Notes under the pieces: generated by a model | Database searches by the model: none | What the model was told of the DNA's origin: nothing | Seen by the model: the letters and a program-made list of their open reading frames with translations, nothing else | Made by a program: the position numbers and the translations under genes | Part shown: positions 22,146 through 29,940 of the stretch, one piece after another | How positions within the stretch are numbered: the stretch's first letter is position 1 | Layout: every line of letters starts with the position of its first letter | Assembly: GCF_031928785.1 (NCBI RefSeq) | Contig: NZ_JARQAL010000001.1 | Length of the DNA stretch: 64,000 bases | Source: Enterococcus_C asini_A | GTDB lineage: Bacteria > Bacillota > Bacilli > Lactobacillales > Enterococcaceae | Direction: 5' to 3' (one strand)

Positions 22146-24389
22146 ATGAAGCGATTATTTGAAGTTGATCCATGGAAATTAATCACTCATAAACTAGAGC
22201 CTACTGAAAAACGGCTGCAAGAATCCCTAACTGCCATTGGTAATGGGTTTATGGGTATGCGGGGGAATTTTGAAGAAAGTTATTCCGGGGATCATCATTT
22301 GGGGACCTATTTTGCTGGTGTCTGGTATCCGGATAAAACACGGGTTGGCTGGTGGAAAAATGGCTACCCTGATTATTTTGGCAAAGTGATTAACGGCATT
22401 AATTTTGCTGGAGTGGCGCTGAAAGTCAATGAAACGGAAATCGACTTGGCTAAAATTCCTTACGAAGATTTCTACTTGGAATTGGATATGGCAACGGGAA
22501 TTTTGCAACGGAACTATACGGTAACTGTGGCTGGTGCCAAAGTTCGTTTTTCATTCCAGCGTTTTTTGAGCATTGTGAAACAAGAATTAGCAGCCATTAA
22601 AATCACAGCAGAAGTGCTGACAGGTACGGCTACGATTGAAATGACTTCTCGACTTGACGGGGATGTGACTAATGAAGACAGTAACTACGATGAACATTTT
22701 TGGGAAGAAATCGCCGGTGGGCAAGAAGCAGAGTTTGATTATTTAACTGTGCGTACGATTCCCAACAACTTCGGCATTGACCGCTTTACCGTCACCGCTG
22801 CTATGAAACACAATGCAGCTGGCAAGTTTACCAAAGAAGCCTTAAAAGTCAGTGAAAGTTTCACTTGGCAATTAGTAGCAGGAGAGTCTTGTGAGCTAAT
22901 TAAAACGGTTTTGGTCGTGACTAGCCGTGATGTGCCCCAAAGCGAACACGTAGCAACAATCGCTGCCCTTTATAAAGAATGTGGTCATGATTACGAAGCC
23001 TTAAAAACCGAGCAAATTGCTGCTTGGAAGGAACGGTGGCGGCAAGCAGATGTGGAGATTTCCGGAGATGCAGAAGCCCAACAAGGAATCCGCTTTAACC
23101 TTTTCCAACTCTTCGCTACTTATTACGGGGAAGACAGTCGCTTAAATGTGGGACCTAAAGGCTTCACCGGTGAAAAATACGGTGGGGCGACTTACTGGGA
23201 TACGGAAGCCTATATCATTCCCATGTACCTCTCTGTAGCTCAACCAAGTGTTACCAAAAAATTATTGGAGTACCGCTTGAATCAATTGTCAGGGGCCCAT
23301 ATTAATGCCCAAAGACAAGGTCTAAAAGGGGCACTGTATCCGATGGTGACATTTACCGGGGTGGAATGTCACAATGAATGGGAAATTACCTTTGAAGAGC
23401 TTCATCGAAATGGGGCAATTATCCATGCGATTCACAACTACACCACTTATACCGGAGACGAAAGCTATCGTCTAGGAGAAGGATTGCCGGTAATTGTTGA
23501 AGTAGCTCGTTTTTGGGCAGATCGTGTTCATTATTCTAAAATCAAAGCATGCTATATGATTCACGGGGTTACCGGTCCGAATGAATACGAAAATAATGTG
23601 AACAATAACTGGTATACCAACTATATGGCTCGTTGGATTTTGCGCTACGCTTCTGAGAGTGTGAAACTAGCCAAAGACAATCAGCTAAAAGTGACACCGG
23701 AAGAGTTAAGTCAGTGGCAAGAAATTGCTGATAACATGTATTTACCAGAAGATGACAAACGAGGGATTTTTGTCCAACACGATACTTTCTTGGATAAGGA
23801 TTTAATGCCAGTTTCTGAATTAGATCCTAGTGAACGACCTTTAAATCAACACTGGTCTTGGGATAAGATTTTGCGTTCTTGCTTTATTAAACAAGCCGAT
23901 GTTCTACAGGCCATGTACTTTTTCCCAGAAAACTTCAATCAAGGAGAAAAAGAGCGGAATTTTGATTTCTATGAACCGATGACCGTTCACGAGTCTTCCT
24001 TGTCCCCTTGTGTCCATGCGATTATCGCTGCTGAACTAGGCCGGGAAGAAAAAGCGGTGGAAATGTACAAGCGCACAGCTCGCCTTGATTTGGACAACTA
24101 CAATAACGATACCGAAGATGGTTTACACATCACGTCCATGTCCGGAAGCTGGCTTGCGATTGTTCGAGGCTTTGCGGGGATGCGTACATCAGCAGGGCTT
24201 TCCTTTGCGCCATTTTGTCCGGCTGACTGGAGTGGCTATCGCTTTAGAGTAAACTATCGTGAACGTCTATTAGATGTGCGAGTGACTTCTGATACCATGA
24301 CCTTAACCTTAGAATCTGGAGCACCACTAGCACTCACTGTCTTTGATCAAGAAATCGACTTACAGGATACAGTGACGTTGATGTTGTAA
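22146..24389 (+). CDS. mapA: Maltose phosphorylase (GH65)
   Basis: This cytoplasmic enzyme splits maltose with phosphate into glucose and beta-glucose-1-phosphate. The 747-residue sequence closely follows Lactobacillus maltose phosphorylases from its first residues (MKRLFEVDPWKLITH) and includes FMGMRGNFEESYSGD. The catalytic acid is E480 in TGPNEYENN. The domains are an N-terminal beta-sandwich, a linker, the (alpha/alpha)6 barrel and a small C-terminal beta domain. Related GH65 enzymes act on trehalose, kojibiose or nigerose, so maltose is the best but not the only reading. It ends the operon. No beta-phosphoglucomutase gene is adjacent, so that step must be encoded elsewhere. Confidence 0.92.
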   Translation: MKRLFEVDPWKLITHKLEPTEKRLQESLTAIGNGFMGMRGNFEESYSGDHHLGTYFAGVWYPDKTRVGWWKNGYPDYFGKVINGINFAGVALKVNETEIDLAKIPYEDFYLELDMATGILQRNYTVTVAGAKVRFSFQRFLSIVKQELAAIKITAEVLTGTATIEMTSRLDGDVTNEDSNYDEHFWEEIAGGQEAEFDYLTVRTIPNNFGIDRFTVTAAMKHNAAGKFTKEALKVSESFTWQLVAGESCELIKTVLVVTSRDVPQSEHVATIAALYKECGHDYEALKTEQIAAWKERWRQADVEISGDAEAQQGIRFNLFQLFATYYGEDSRLNVGPKGFTGEKYGGATYWDTEAYIIPMYLSVAQPSVTKKLLEYRLNQLSGAHINAQRQGLKGALYPMVTFTGVECHNEWEITFEELHRNGAIIHAIHNYTTYTGDESYRLGEGLPVIVEVARFWADRVHYSKIKACYMIHGVTGPNEYENNVNNNWYTNYMARWILRYASESVKLAKDNQLKVTPEELSQWQEIADNMYLPEDDKRGIFVQHDTFLDKDLMPVSELDPSERPLNQHWSWDKILRSCFIKQADVLQAMYFFPENFNQGEKERNFDFYEPMTVHESSLSPCVHAIIAAELGREEKAVEMYKRTARLDLDNYNNDTEDGLHITSMSGSWLAIVRGFAGMRTSAGLSFAPFCPADWSGYRFRVNYRERLLDVRVTSDTMTLTLESGAPLALTVFDQEIDLQDTVTLML

Positions 24390-24421
24390 TCCGTAATGGA
24401 AAAACTTTAGTCTAATTCTTT

Positions 24422-24461
24422 CCCTGATTGTTAGTCCTCTGGGCTGTAATCAGGGATTTCT
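24422..24461 (+). terminator. Terminator of the maltose operon
   Basis: CCCTGATT (24422-24429) pairs with AATCAGGG (24448-24455), followed by a weak ATTTCTTATT tail. Confidence 0.65.
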
Positions 24462-24494
24462 TATTGAAAAGAGGCTAGCAAGTTTTTTATTCCA

Positions 24495-24503
24495 TGTTAT
24501 AAT
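24495..24503 (+). promoter_or_regulatory. Extended -10 promoter of the LacI-family gene
   Basis: TG then TATAAT (24498-24503) lies 36 bp before the start codon. No good -35 box is visible. Confidence 0.5.
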
Positions 24504-24538
24504 TTAAATAAATAAAGCGACTTTTGGGAGAGATTTTT

Positions 24539-25486
24539 ATGACGACCTTATCAGATGTTGCCAAACGGGCCAATGTCTCAAAGATGACGGTCTCCCGGGT
24601 ATTAAATCATCCGGAACAGGTTACAGAAGAACTGAAAGCCTTGGTTCATCAAGCCATGAAAGAACTGGATTATCAACCTAATGTAGCGGCTAAAGCTTTA
24701 GTCAGCAATCGTTCTCAAGTGATTAAGGTCTATATTTTAGAAGAAATCGATACAACCGAACCGTATTTTATGTATTTATTAATGGGGATTGCTTCTGCTG
24801 TGGGAAGGACCCAGTATTCCCTGCAATTGGTCACCAGTGAATTAACAGATCAAGGCAATTGTGATGGGTATATCATCACTGGTTTTCGTCAAGGGGACTT
24901 TGAATGGATACGAGCCTTGGATAAGCCGGTGATTCTCTTTGGGGAAAATACCCAGGGCTTTGACTTTGTAGACAGTGATAATCGTCACGGCACCCGTATT
25001 TCAACTAAATATGCCTATAGCCGCGGTTATCAGCGTTTAATCTATATCGGCATTGACGTGGATGAACCCTTTGAATTGTCCCGAGAATCGGGTTATTTAG
25101 AAGTGATGAAAGATTTAGGCTTAACCCCAGAGATTCATCGCTTTGAAAATAGCTCTAGAGCGGCGGAAAATTTTATTATTGAACACTGGGGGAAATTAGG
25201 TACAGAGACTTGTTTTATCTGTAGTTCAGACCGCTTGGCGTTAGGGATTGAGCGGGGCATTTTGATACAAGGAGGCAAAGTGCCCCAAGACTTTGGTGTA
25301 ATCGGTTTTGATGGGGTCTTTTTGGATCAAGTTAGTTCGCCTAAATTAACTACGTGCAAACAACCCATTGTGAAAATGGGAGAAATTTGTGGGGAGCTTT
25401 TGGTTAAGAAAATCAATGAAAAAGGGGCTTCTCAAGGCATTCGACGCTTTTTACCAATTTTAGAAGTCCGAGAGTCCACTCGTTAA
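24539..25486 (+). CDS. LacI-family transcriptional regulator (maltose locus)
   Basis: The protein has an N-terminal LacI helix-turn-helix (TLSDVAKRANVSKMTVSRVL, residues 3-22) with the hinge around residues 48-58, then a periplasmic-binding-like sensor domain with DGYIITGF and CSSDRLALGIERG. I chose ATG 24539 because GGGAGA lies 7-8 bases upstream; an in-frame TTG five codons earlier overlaps that site. It has its own promoter and terminator, and follows the maltose phosphorylase gene. It may respond to maltose or glucose-phosphates, but a second LacI-family gene nearby (27101-28129) is the better MalR match, so which of the two controls the operon is unresolved. Confidence 0.88.
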   Translation: MTTLSDVAKRANVSKMTVSRVLNHPEQVTEELKALVHQAMKELDYQPNVAAKALVSNRSQVIKVYILEEIDTTEPYFMYLLMGIASAVGRTQYSLQLVTSELTDQGNCDGYIITGFRQGDFEWIRALDKPVILFGENTQGFDFVDSDNRHGTRISTKYAYSRGYQRLIYIGIDVDEPFELSRESGYLEVMKDLGLTPEIHRFENSSRAAENFIIEHWGKLGTETCFICSSDRLALGIERGILIQGGKVPQDFGVIGFDGVFLDQVSSPKLTTCKQPIVKMGEICGELLVKKINEKGASQGIRRFLPILEVRESTR

Positions 25487-25507
25487 TGAAAATAGTGAGA
25501 GTCACAG

Positions 25508-25538
25508 CCGTTTAGGGAATTTTCCTAAACGGTTTTTT
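25508..25538 (+). terminator. Terminator of the LacI-family gene
   Basis: CCGTTTAGG pairs with CCTAAACGG, followed by six T. Confidence 0.9.
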
Positions 25539-25634
25539 GTAGATTATGTTTGTCTCCACAAACTCGTTCCGCCCTTTTTATACATCAATTAACTTAGCCA
25601 TCTCGGACTTGAGACTGATTTTTACTGAGTAAGC

Positions 25635-25666
25635 TTGACGGTTAATACTATGCAACGTATAGTATT
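25635..25666 (+). promoter_or_regulatory. Promoter with overlapping PadR-type operator
   Basis: TTGACG (25635-25640) and TATAGT (25658-25663) are 17 bp apart. AATACTAT (25644-25651) and ATAGTATT (25659-25666) form a perfect 8-bp inverted repeat centred between them and covering the -10, the usual site for PadR autorepression. Confidence 0.8.
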
Positions 25667-25687
25667 ATGTGTAAGGTGGTGTTGAGA

Positions 25688-26005
25688 ATGGACAGTCAGT
25701 TAAAACGCGGTTTAGTCGAATACTGTGTTTTAGCCAATTTGGCTGAGGGGGATTCCTATGGTTATGAAATCGTGAAGGCCATCAGTAAGCTGATGCCCAT
25801 TACGGAGTCCACATTGTATCCCATCTTAAAGCGCTTGGAACAACAGGCGAAAGTCAAAACTTATTCCAAGGAACACAACGGCCGCTTGCGTAAGTATTAT
25901 CAAATTACCGCCACAGGTCATGAGAGTATTTTGGAGTTTTTAGTCAGCTGGCAAGAAGTGGAGAAAATCCACCAGTATATTAAAGGGAGTGTGGAGAATG
26001 GATAG
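25688..26005 (+). CDS. PadR-family transcriptional regulator
   Basis: The 105-residue protein is a short PadR regulator: a winged helix with YGYEIVKAIS and TESTLYPILKRLEQQ, then a wing with NGRLRKYYQITATG and a short C-terminal dimerisation helix. I chose ATG 25688 because AAGGTGGTG lies about six bases upstream; an earlier in-frame start lies on the -10 element. The gene overlaps the following membrane gene by 8 bp. A perfect inverted repeat covers its promoter, so it probably represses its own three-gene operon. PadR regulators of this size paired with HAAS proteins commonly respond to envelope stress or drugs; the signal here is unknown. Confidence 0.9.
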   Translation: MDSQLKRGLVEYCVLANLAEGDSYGYEIVKAISKLMPITESTLYPILKRLEQQAKVKTYSKEHNGRLRKYYQITATGHESILEFLVSWQEVEKIHQYIKGSVENG

Positions 26006-26579
26006 AATTACGTTTATCAATGAGCTGAGCCAAGCTTTAAGCTATCGGGTACGCCCCCGAGAAGTTCATCAACTGGTGGAATACTATGATGAGATGATTT
26101 TGGATTTAATGGAAGATGGCTTAAGCGAAGCAGAAGCTGTGGCAAAGTTAGGTGATCCGGAAGTTTTAGCCCAAGAAGCCGCAGGAGAAGTTTCGGATTT
26201 TGAAGTAGAAGTGCCCAAACGCTTTAACTGGCTGTTTGTGGTGATTGCCATTTTAGGTTTTCCGTTATGGGGAAGCTTGTTACTGGCTGCTGTTTTAGTC
26301 ATTTTAAGTATGTATCTTGTGATTTGGTGTTTGCCGTTTTGTACGGGGGTCTTTGGCTTAGCGGCAACTTTTGCTGGCTTAGTAAGTGTGGTGTTTAGCA
26401 GTTTTGCTCTTCGTGACAGCTTGTTTGTAGCAATCACCCAATTAGGGATTGGTGTGCTGTTTTTTGGTTTGGGGATTTTGTCCATAGTAGCCACTATTAA
26501 AATTAGTTCAGTCTTTGTCAAAATTAGTCGCAATGTCACTAGTCGACTCTTTCATGGCAGAAGGAGGGTTCACCTATGA
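25998..26579 (+). CDS. HAAS/DUF1700 domain membrane protein
   Basis: The first 65 residues form a HAAS domain (INELSQALSYRVRP, YYDEMILDLMEDGLSEAEAV, LGDPEVLAQEAA), a helical module usually found with PadR regulators. Four hydrophobic segments follow between about residues 75 and 175, and the tail is basic. The start ATG 25998 lies within the end of the PadR gene and the stop overlaps the next start as ATGA, so the three genes are translationally coupled. HAAS proteins are thought to pass membrane-related signals to their PadR partner, but the mechanism is not established. The exact role here is open. Confidence 0.87.
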   Translation: MDRITFINELSQALSYRVRPREVHQLVEYYDEMILDLMEDGLSEAEAVAKLGDPEVLAQEAAGEVSDFEVEVPKRFNWLFVVIAILGFPLWGSLLLAAVLVILSMYLVIWCLPFCTGVFGLAATFAGLVSVVFSSFALRDSLFVAITQLGIGVLFFGLGILSIVATIKISSVFVKISRNVTSRLFHGRRRVHL

Positions 26580-26989
26580 AAATCAATCAACGTTTCATCG
26601 TCAAACTCGCATTGGGCTTTGTGGCCATTGGTGGAGTATTAATTTTAGTAGGCTTTGCTATGTCTGGTTTTTCTTGGCAAGCCTACGCTAGTGATCATCA
26701 CGCTTGGTACCGCACGTTTACTGTTTCTGGAGATAATTTTGAGATGGGGATGCACATGGATAGGATGGATTCCCAAGAAGAAGCGTACGAGCAAGCCGCT
26801 GAAGAAGCAGAAGAAAGCCGAGAATTAGCAGCAGAGCAACAAGAAGAACAGGCTGAAACCATTAATGAACTCAAAGAAGATCTTGCAGAATTGCGCAGTG
26901 AAGCCGAGGAATTACAAGGGGTGGATCGTCAAAAAGCCGCTGAAGTGGAAGCTTTAATTGATAAGCTGGAGGATGTTTTAGCAAAATAG
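26576..26989 (+). CDS. Membrane-anchored acidic coiled-coil protein (third gene of PadR operon)
   Basis: The 137-residue product has a basic N-terminus and one membrane helix at about residues 10-33, then a short region containing HAWYRTFTVSGDNF, then from about residue 64 a long Glu/Ala/Gln-rich coiled coil to the C-terminus. In many PadR-HAAS operons the third gene encodes a DUF4097-type beta-helix protein; here that domain is absent or reduced to a short remnant. The helix is a signal anchor or uncleaved signal, placing the coiled coil outside the membrane, by inference. Start and stop fit an ATGA overlap with the previous gene. I recognise no enzyme motif. Confidence 0.8.
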   Translation: MKINQRFIVKLALGFVAIGGVLILVGFAMSGFSWQAYASDHHAWYRTFTVSGDNFEMGMHMDRMDSQEEAYEQAAEEAEESRELAAEQQEEQAETINELKEDLAELRSEAEELQGVDRQKAAEVEALIDKLEDVLAK

Positions 26990-27005
26990 GTTAAGAAAAT
27001 AAAAT

Positions 27006-27047
27006 TCCCATAGCCAGATAGTCAATATCTGCTATGGGGATTTTTTT
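27006..27047 (+). terminator. Terminator of the PadR-HAAS operon
   Basis: TCCCATAGC with AGATA pairs with TATCT and GCTATGGGGA, followed by TTTTTTT. Confidence 0.88.
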
Positions 27048-27100
27048 ATCGACTAAGATGATAAACCAAGTCTAACTTCTATTTGGTTAAACGAATTTGT

Positions 27101-28129
27101 TCAGTCTGTTTTATCCATCAATTCTGTTTCAATTACCGTTTCTCGTAAAATCAAGCGATGGGGAACAATCACTTTTACGCCTTCACTTAGGCGACGATTA
27201 AGCTGATCTAGCAGTTTTTGGGTAGCCAGTTTACCTAATAAAGCCACATCCACATCGATACTGGTAATATAAGGATGGGTCAAAGTGGAGAAAATCGAAT
27301 TGTTAAAGCTGATAACAGAAAGATTTTCTGGTACCTTGTAGCCGTACATATTCGCCAACTGCATAATGCGTACGGCAAATAAGTCGTCAATCACCACTAA
27401 TGCGGTAGGCTTAATTGTTTTTAAGGTTTCCTCAAAGTCCAAGTAGTCTTCTGGTTTTTCAAAGGTTACCGCCGGCCAAGTAGGGAAGTTGGCCATCATT
27501 AACGCCTTTTGATAGCCAAAAAAACGTTCAAAGTAAAGGTTTTCTCGGGTGGTATTAGTGGCAAAGAGAATCCGCTCATGACCTCGATCAATTAGGAACT
27601 GAGTAGCTTGTTTGCCTAAGAGCTGGTTGTCGTTGTCCACGTAGACAATGTTTTCTTCGTATTGGTAGGGCTGGCCGATTAACGTAAATGGAATCTGATT
27701 TTGATGCAAATATTCGATTACCGGATCATGATTGACAGAATAGGTCAATATAAACCCGTCCACTTGTTTTTGCAAGTGCATCCGTTTGACGTTTTCTAGT
27801 AATGTGTCAAAGTCGGGAGCCGAGGCCACTGCCACAGACATTTGGGCGAGACTGGCTTCTTCATTGACTGATTCAATGGTTTCTAAATAAAAGGGATTTC
27901 CTAAGCGCTCTTTGGAATCCAATGGGGGTAAAATCACGCCAATGGCACTGGCAATTTGTTTGCCTAAGTTGCGGGCGGCCATATTCGGAACATAACCAAG
28001 TTCTTCCATGACTTTGCGAACTTTTTTCTTGGTTTCCTCGGAGATACTGGGATGGTCATTGATCACCCGGGAAACGGTGGAAGTGGCCACTCCCGCTTTT
28101 TTAGCAACTTCTTTAACAGTGATGCTCAT
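27101..28129 (-). CDS. malR: LacI-family regulator, MalR-like
   Basis: The 342-residue protein begins MSITVKEVAKKAGVATSTVS, a LacI helix-turn-helix like pneumococcal MalR, and has the hinge PNMAARNLGKQ. The sensor domain includes DSKERLGNPFYLETI and VDNDNQLLGKQAT, both close to MalR patterns. I chose ATG 28129, which has AAAGGAGCG upstream; an in-frame start 105 bases earlier lies at the -35 box. Its promoter contains TGCAATCGGTTGCA between -35 and -10, so it likely represses itself. The maltose operon carries matching sites, making this the stronger candidate repressor of that operon despite its distance. Confidence 0.85.
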   Translation of the reverse strand: MSITVKEVAKKAGVATSTVSRVINDHPSISEETKKKVRKVMEELGYVPNMAARNLGKQIASAIGVILPPLDSKERLGNPFYLETIESVNEEASLAQMSVAVASAPDFDTLLENVKRMHLQKQVDGFILTYSVNHDPVIEYLHQNQIPFTLIGQPYQYEENIVYVDNDNQLLGKQATQFLIDRGHERILFATNTTRENLYFERFFGYQKALMMANFPTWPAVTFEKPEDYLDFEETLKTIKPTALVVIDDLFAVRIMQLANMYGYKVPENLSVISFNNSIFSTLTHPYITSIDVDVALLGKLATQKLLDQLNRRLSEGVKVIVPHRLILRETVIETELMDKTD

Positions 28130-28180
28130 CACTTTCGCTCCTTTGTCTACAAAACTACGTAACAATTGTTGGATACTTTT

Positions 28181-28209
28181 ATAATAAATGCAATCGGTTG
28201 CACGGTCAA
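28181..28209 (-). promoter_or_regulatory. malR promoter with internal operator
   Basis: On the minus strand TTGACC (28204-28209) and TATTAT (28181-28186) are 17 bp apart. The near-palindrome TGCAATCGGTTGCA (28189-28202) fills the spacer, the classic position for autorepression. Confidence 0.82.
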
Positions 28210-28323
28210 GGGAAAGGTTATCCTTTGTGGACAATAACCCTTTCCATAAAAAAATAATTTTAGTTCAGATAATCACAAAGTCAATTGCCTTTTCTTCGGT
28301 AAGCAATAACTTGAGATTTTTGC

Positions 28324-28329
28324 TAGAAT
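28324..28329 (+). promoter_or_regulatory. Extended -10 of the EEP-family gene
   Basis: TGC followed by TAGAAT lies 42 bp before the start codon. No convincing -35 box is present. Confidence 0.4.
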
Positions 28330-28370
28330 GAGAAAGAAAGCTGTGAACTAGGAAGAAAGAAGGACCATAT

Positions 28371-29180
28371 ATGAAGATATTGACCTTAAACACCCGTAGT
28401 TGGGTGGATGGCAACAAGGAACAACTGCCAATTTTGGCAGCAGAAATTGCCAAAGAGGATTATGATGTGATTGCTTTACAAGAAGTGAACCAATCAAAAG
28501 ACGCTACAGAAGCTTATCTGGATGGCTTTTACTGCCCCACTTTGACTGATGCTGCGATTAAAGCTGATAATTTTGCTTTAAAATTAGTAGAAGCGTTGCA
28601 AGTGAAAGACAAAGAATATTATTGGAGCTGGAGTTTTTGTCATTATGGCTATGAACCCTTTGAAGAAGGCGTGGCTTTATTAAGTAAGGAACCGATGATT
28701 GCCAAGGACTATGTGGTGACGGAAACCGAAGACTACAAGGCAGATCATGGACGGCGAATTTTAGTAGGGTTAACCGCAGGAGACGGCCAGTTAATTCAAG
28801 TGGTTTCTGGTCATTTTGATTGGTGGCAGGAACATTTTGCCAGTGAGTGGCAAAAAACATTAGTTGATGTAGGGACGGAGCACGCGTTAATTGTGGCTGG
28901 AGATTTTAACGAACCAGCACAAGGACCGGGGTATCAGTTGATTTTAGCTAGTTCTGATTTACAAGATGCTTTTACAGCGGCAAAAGAGCGCTATGGTGAA
29001 TTTACTGTGCCGGGAGAAATTGCTGGCTGGGAAGGGGACAAAGAAGCCAAGCGGGTGGACTATGTCTTTGCGGATGCCAATTTTGAAGTTCTTTCGTATG
29101 AAGTGACTTTTGATGGCAAAAAAGCCCCCCAGATTAGTGATCACTATGGCGTGAGTGCTGTAATAAGATTTAAAGAGTAG
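28371..29180 (+). CDS. Endonuclease/exonuclease/phosphatase (EEP) family hydrolase
   Basis: The 269-residue protein has the EEP-fold metal site: LTLNTRSW near the start, IALQEVNQ (catalytic metal glutamate), the GHFDWW block, VAGDFNEP and the final SDHYGV with the catalytic histidine. It has no signal peptide, so it is probably cytoplasmic. The family includes DNA-repair nucleases, sphingomyelinases and sugar or lipid phosphatases; the sequence does not decide among them. It resembles the short Gram-positive proteins near maltose loci in lactic acid bacteria, but that link is loose. The ATG follows AGAAGGA. A bidirectional terminator closes the gene. Confidence 0.87.
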   Translation: MKILTLNTRSWVDGNKEQLPILAAEIAKEDYDVIALQEVNQSKDATEAYLDGFYCPTLTDAAIKADNFALKLVEALQVKDKEYYWSWSFCHYGYEPFEEGVALLSKEPMIAKDYVVTETEDYKADHGRRILVGLTAGDGQLIQVVSGHFDWWQEHFASEWQKTLVDVGTEHALIVAGDFNEPAQGPGYQLILASSDLQDAFTAAKERYGEFTVPGEIAGWEGDKEAKRVDYVFADANFEVLSYEVTFDGKKAPQISDHYGVSAVIRFKE

Positions 29181-29222
29181 AAAAACCTCCTTTACCAAAT
29201 TATTCGGTAAAGGAGGTTTTTT
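29181..29222. terminator. Bidirectional terminator between EEP gene and gatD
   Basis: AAAACCTCCTTTACC pairs perfectly with GGTAAAGGAGGTTTT around a nine-base loop, with A- and T-runs on both sides. Confidence 0.9.
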
Positions 29223-29229
29223 GAATAGC

Positions 29230-29940
29230 TTAAGCGCTGATTTGTTCTTGAATCACCTCAAAAGCAGGGATGTCCAAGTCCTTGCCGTAGCGATTTTCCA
29301 AGGCGGTTTTTAACAAACGGTAGCCTAAAATTGGATTACGGGCGAGAATCGGACCATGGAAGTAAGAACAGAAGACATTTTTGTAAATCGCACCTTCTGA
29401 TTGGTCTTCGTTGTTGTTACCATGACCTTCTTTGACTGTGCCTAAAGGTTGTTCGCCTTTGCCTAAGAATGTACGACCGTTATGGTTTTCAAAGCCGTAG
29501 TAGGTTTCGTTAAATTCAGGATTGTGAATGACGATATCACCAATATAGCGGTTGTTGTCTTGGCTTAGTGTATAGTGATCCAAAGCGCCAATTCCTTGGA
29601 TTTTTTCTCCGTGCGCCCCCATGTAATAGTGACCCAATAGTTGATACCCACCACAGATCGCTAACATGACTTTGCCATCTTCAATATAGCGGGTGAGGTC
29701 TTCTTTTTTGTCTTGAATATCTTCTGAGACAATCAATTGCTCAAAATCTTGTCCGCCTCCAAAGAAAGTTAAGTCATATTTGTCAGGGTTAAAAGGTTCA
29801 TGGATACTGACCACTTCACTGGCAAGGTCGATGTTCATCTTAGTTGCGAGATACTTTAGCATCAAAAGATTGCCATTATCTCCATAAGTGTTTAATAAAT
29901 TGCCATACAAATGGGCCATGTTTAGTTGATACTTAGCCAC
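29230..29940 (-). CDS. gatD: Lipid II isoglutaminyl synthase, glutaminase subunit GatD
   Basis: GatD is a class I glutamine amidotransferase that supplies ammonia to MurT for amidation of the D-glutamate in lipid II. The 236-residue protein shows the nucleophile in LAICGGYQLLGHYY and the catalytic histidine in YFHGPIL, with the family's N-terminal HLYGNLLNTYGDNGN. It overlaps murT by 8 bp, so the complex is made from coupled genes. It acts at the inner face of the membrane. The modification is essential or near-essential in many Gram-positive cocci and affects cross-linking and lysozyme sensitivity. Confidence 0.95.
   Translation of the reverse strand: MAKYQLNMAHLYGNLLNTYGDNGNLLMLKYLATKMNIDLASEVVSIHEPFNPDKYDLTFFGGGQDFEQLIVSEDIQDKKEDLTRYIEDGKVMLAICGGYQLLGHYYMGAHGEKIQGIGALDHYTLSQDNNRYIGDIVIHNPEFNETYYGFENHNGRTFLGKGEQPLGTVKEGHGNNNEDQSEGAIYKNVFCSYFHGPILARNPILGYRLLKTALENRYGKDLDIPAFEVIQEQISA

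Noticed and set aside
26084..26539. 151-codon minus-strand frame in the HAAS gene
   Set aside because: It is antisense to the HAAS protein, which has a recognised domain and coupled overlaps with its neighbours.
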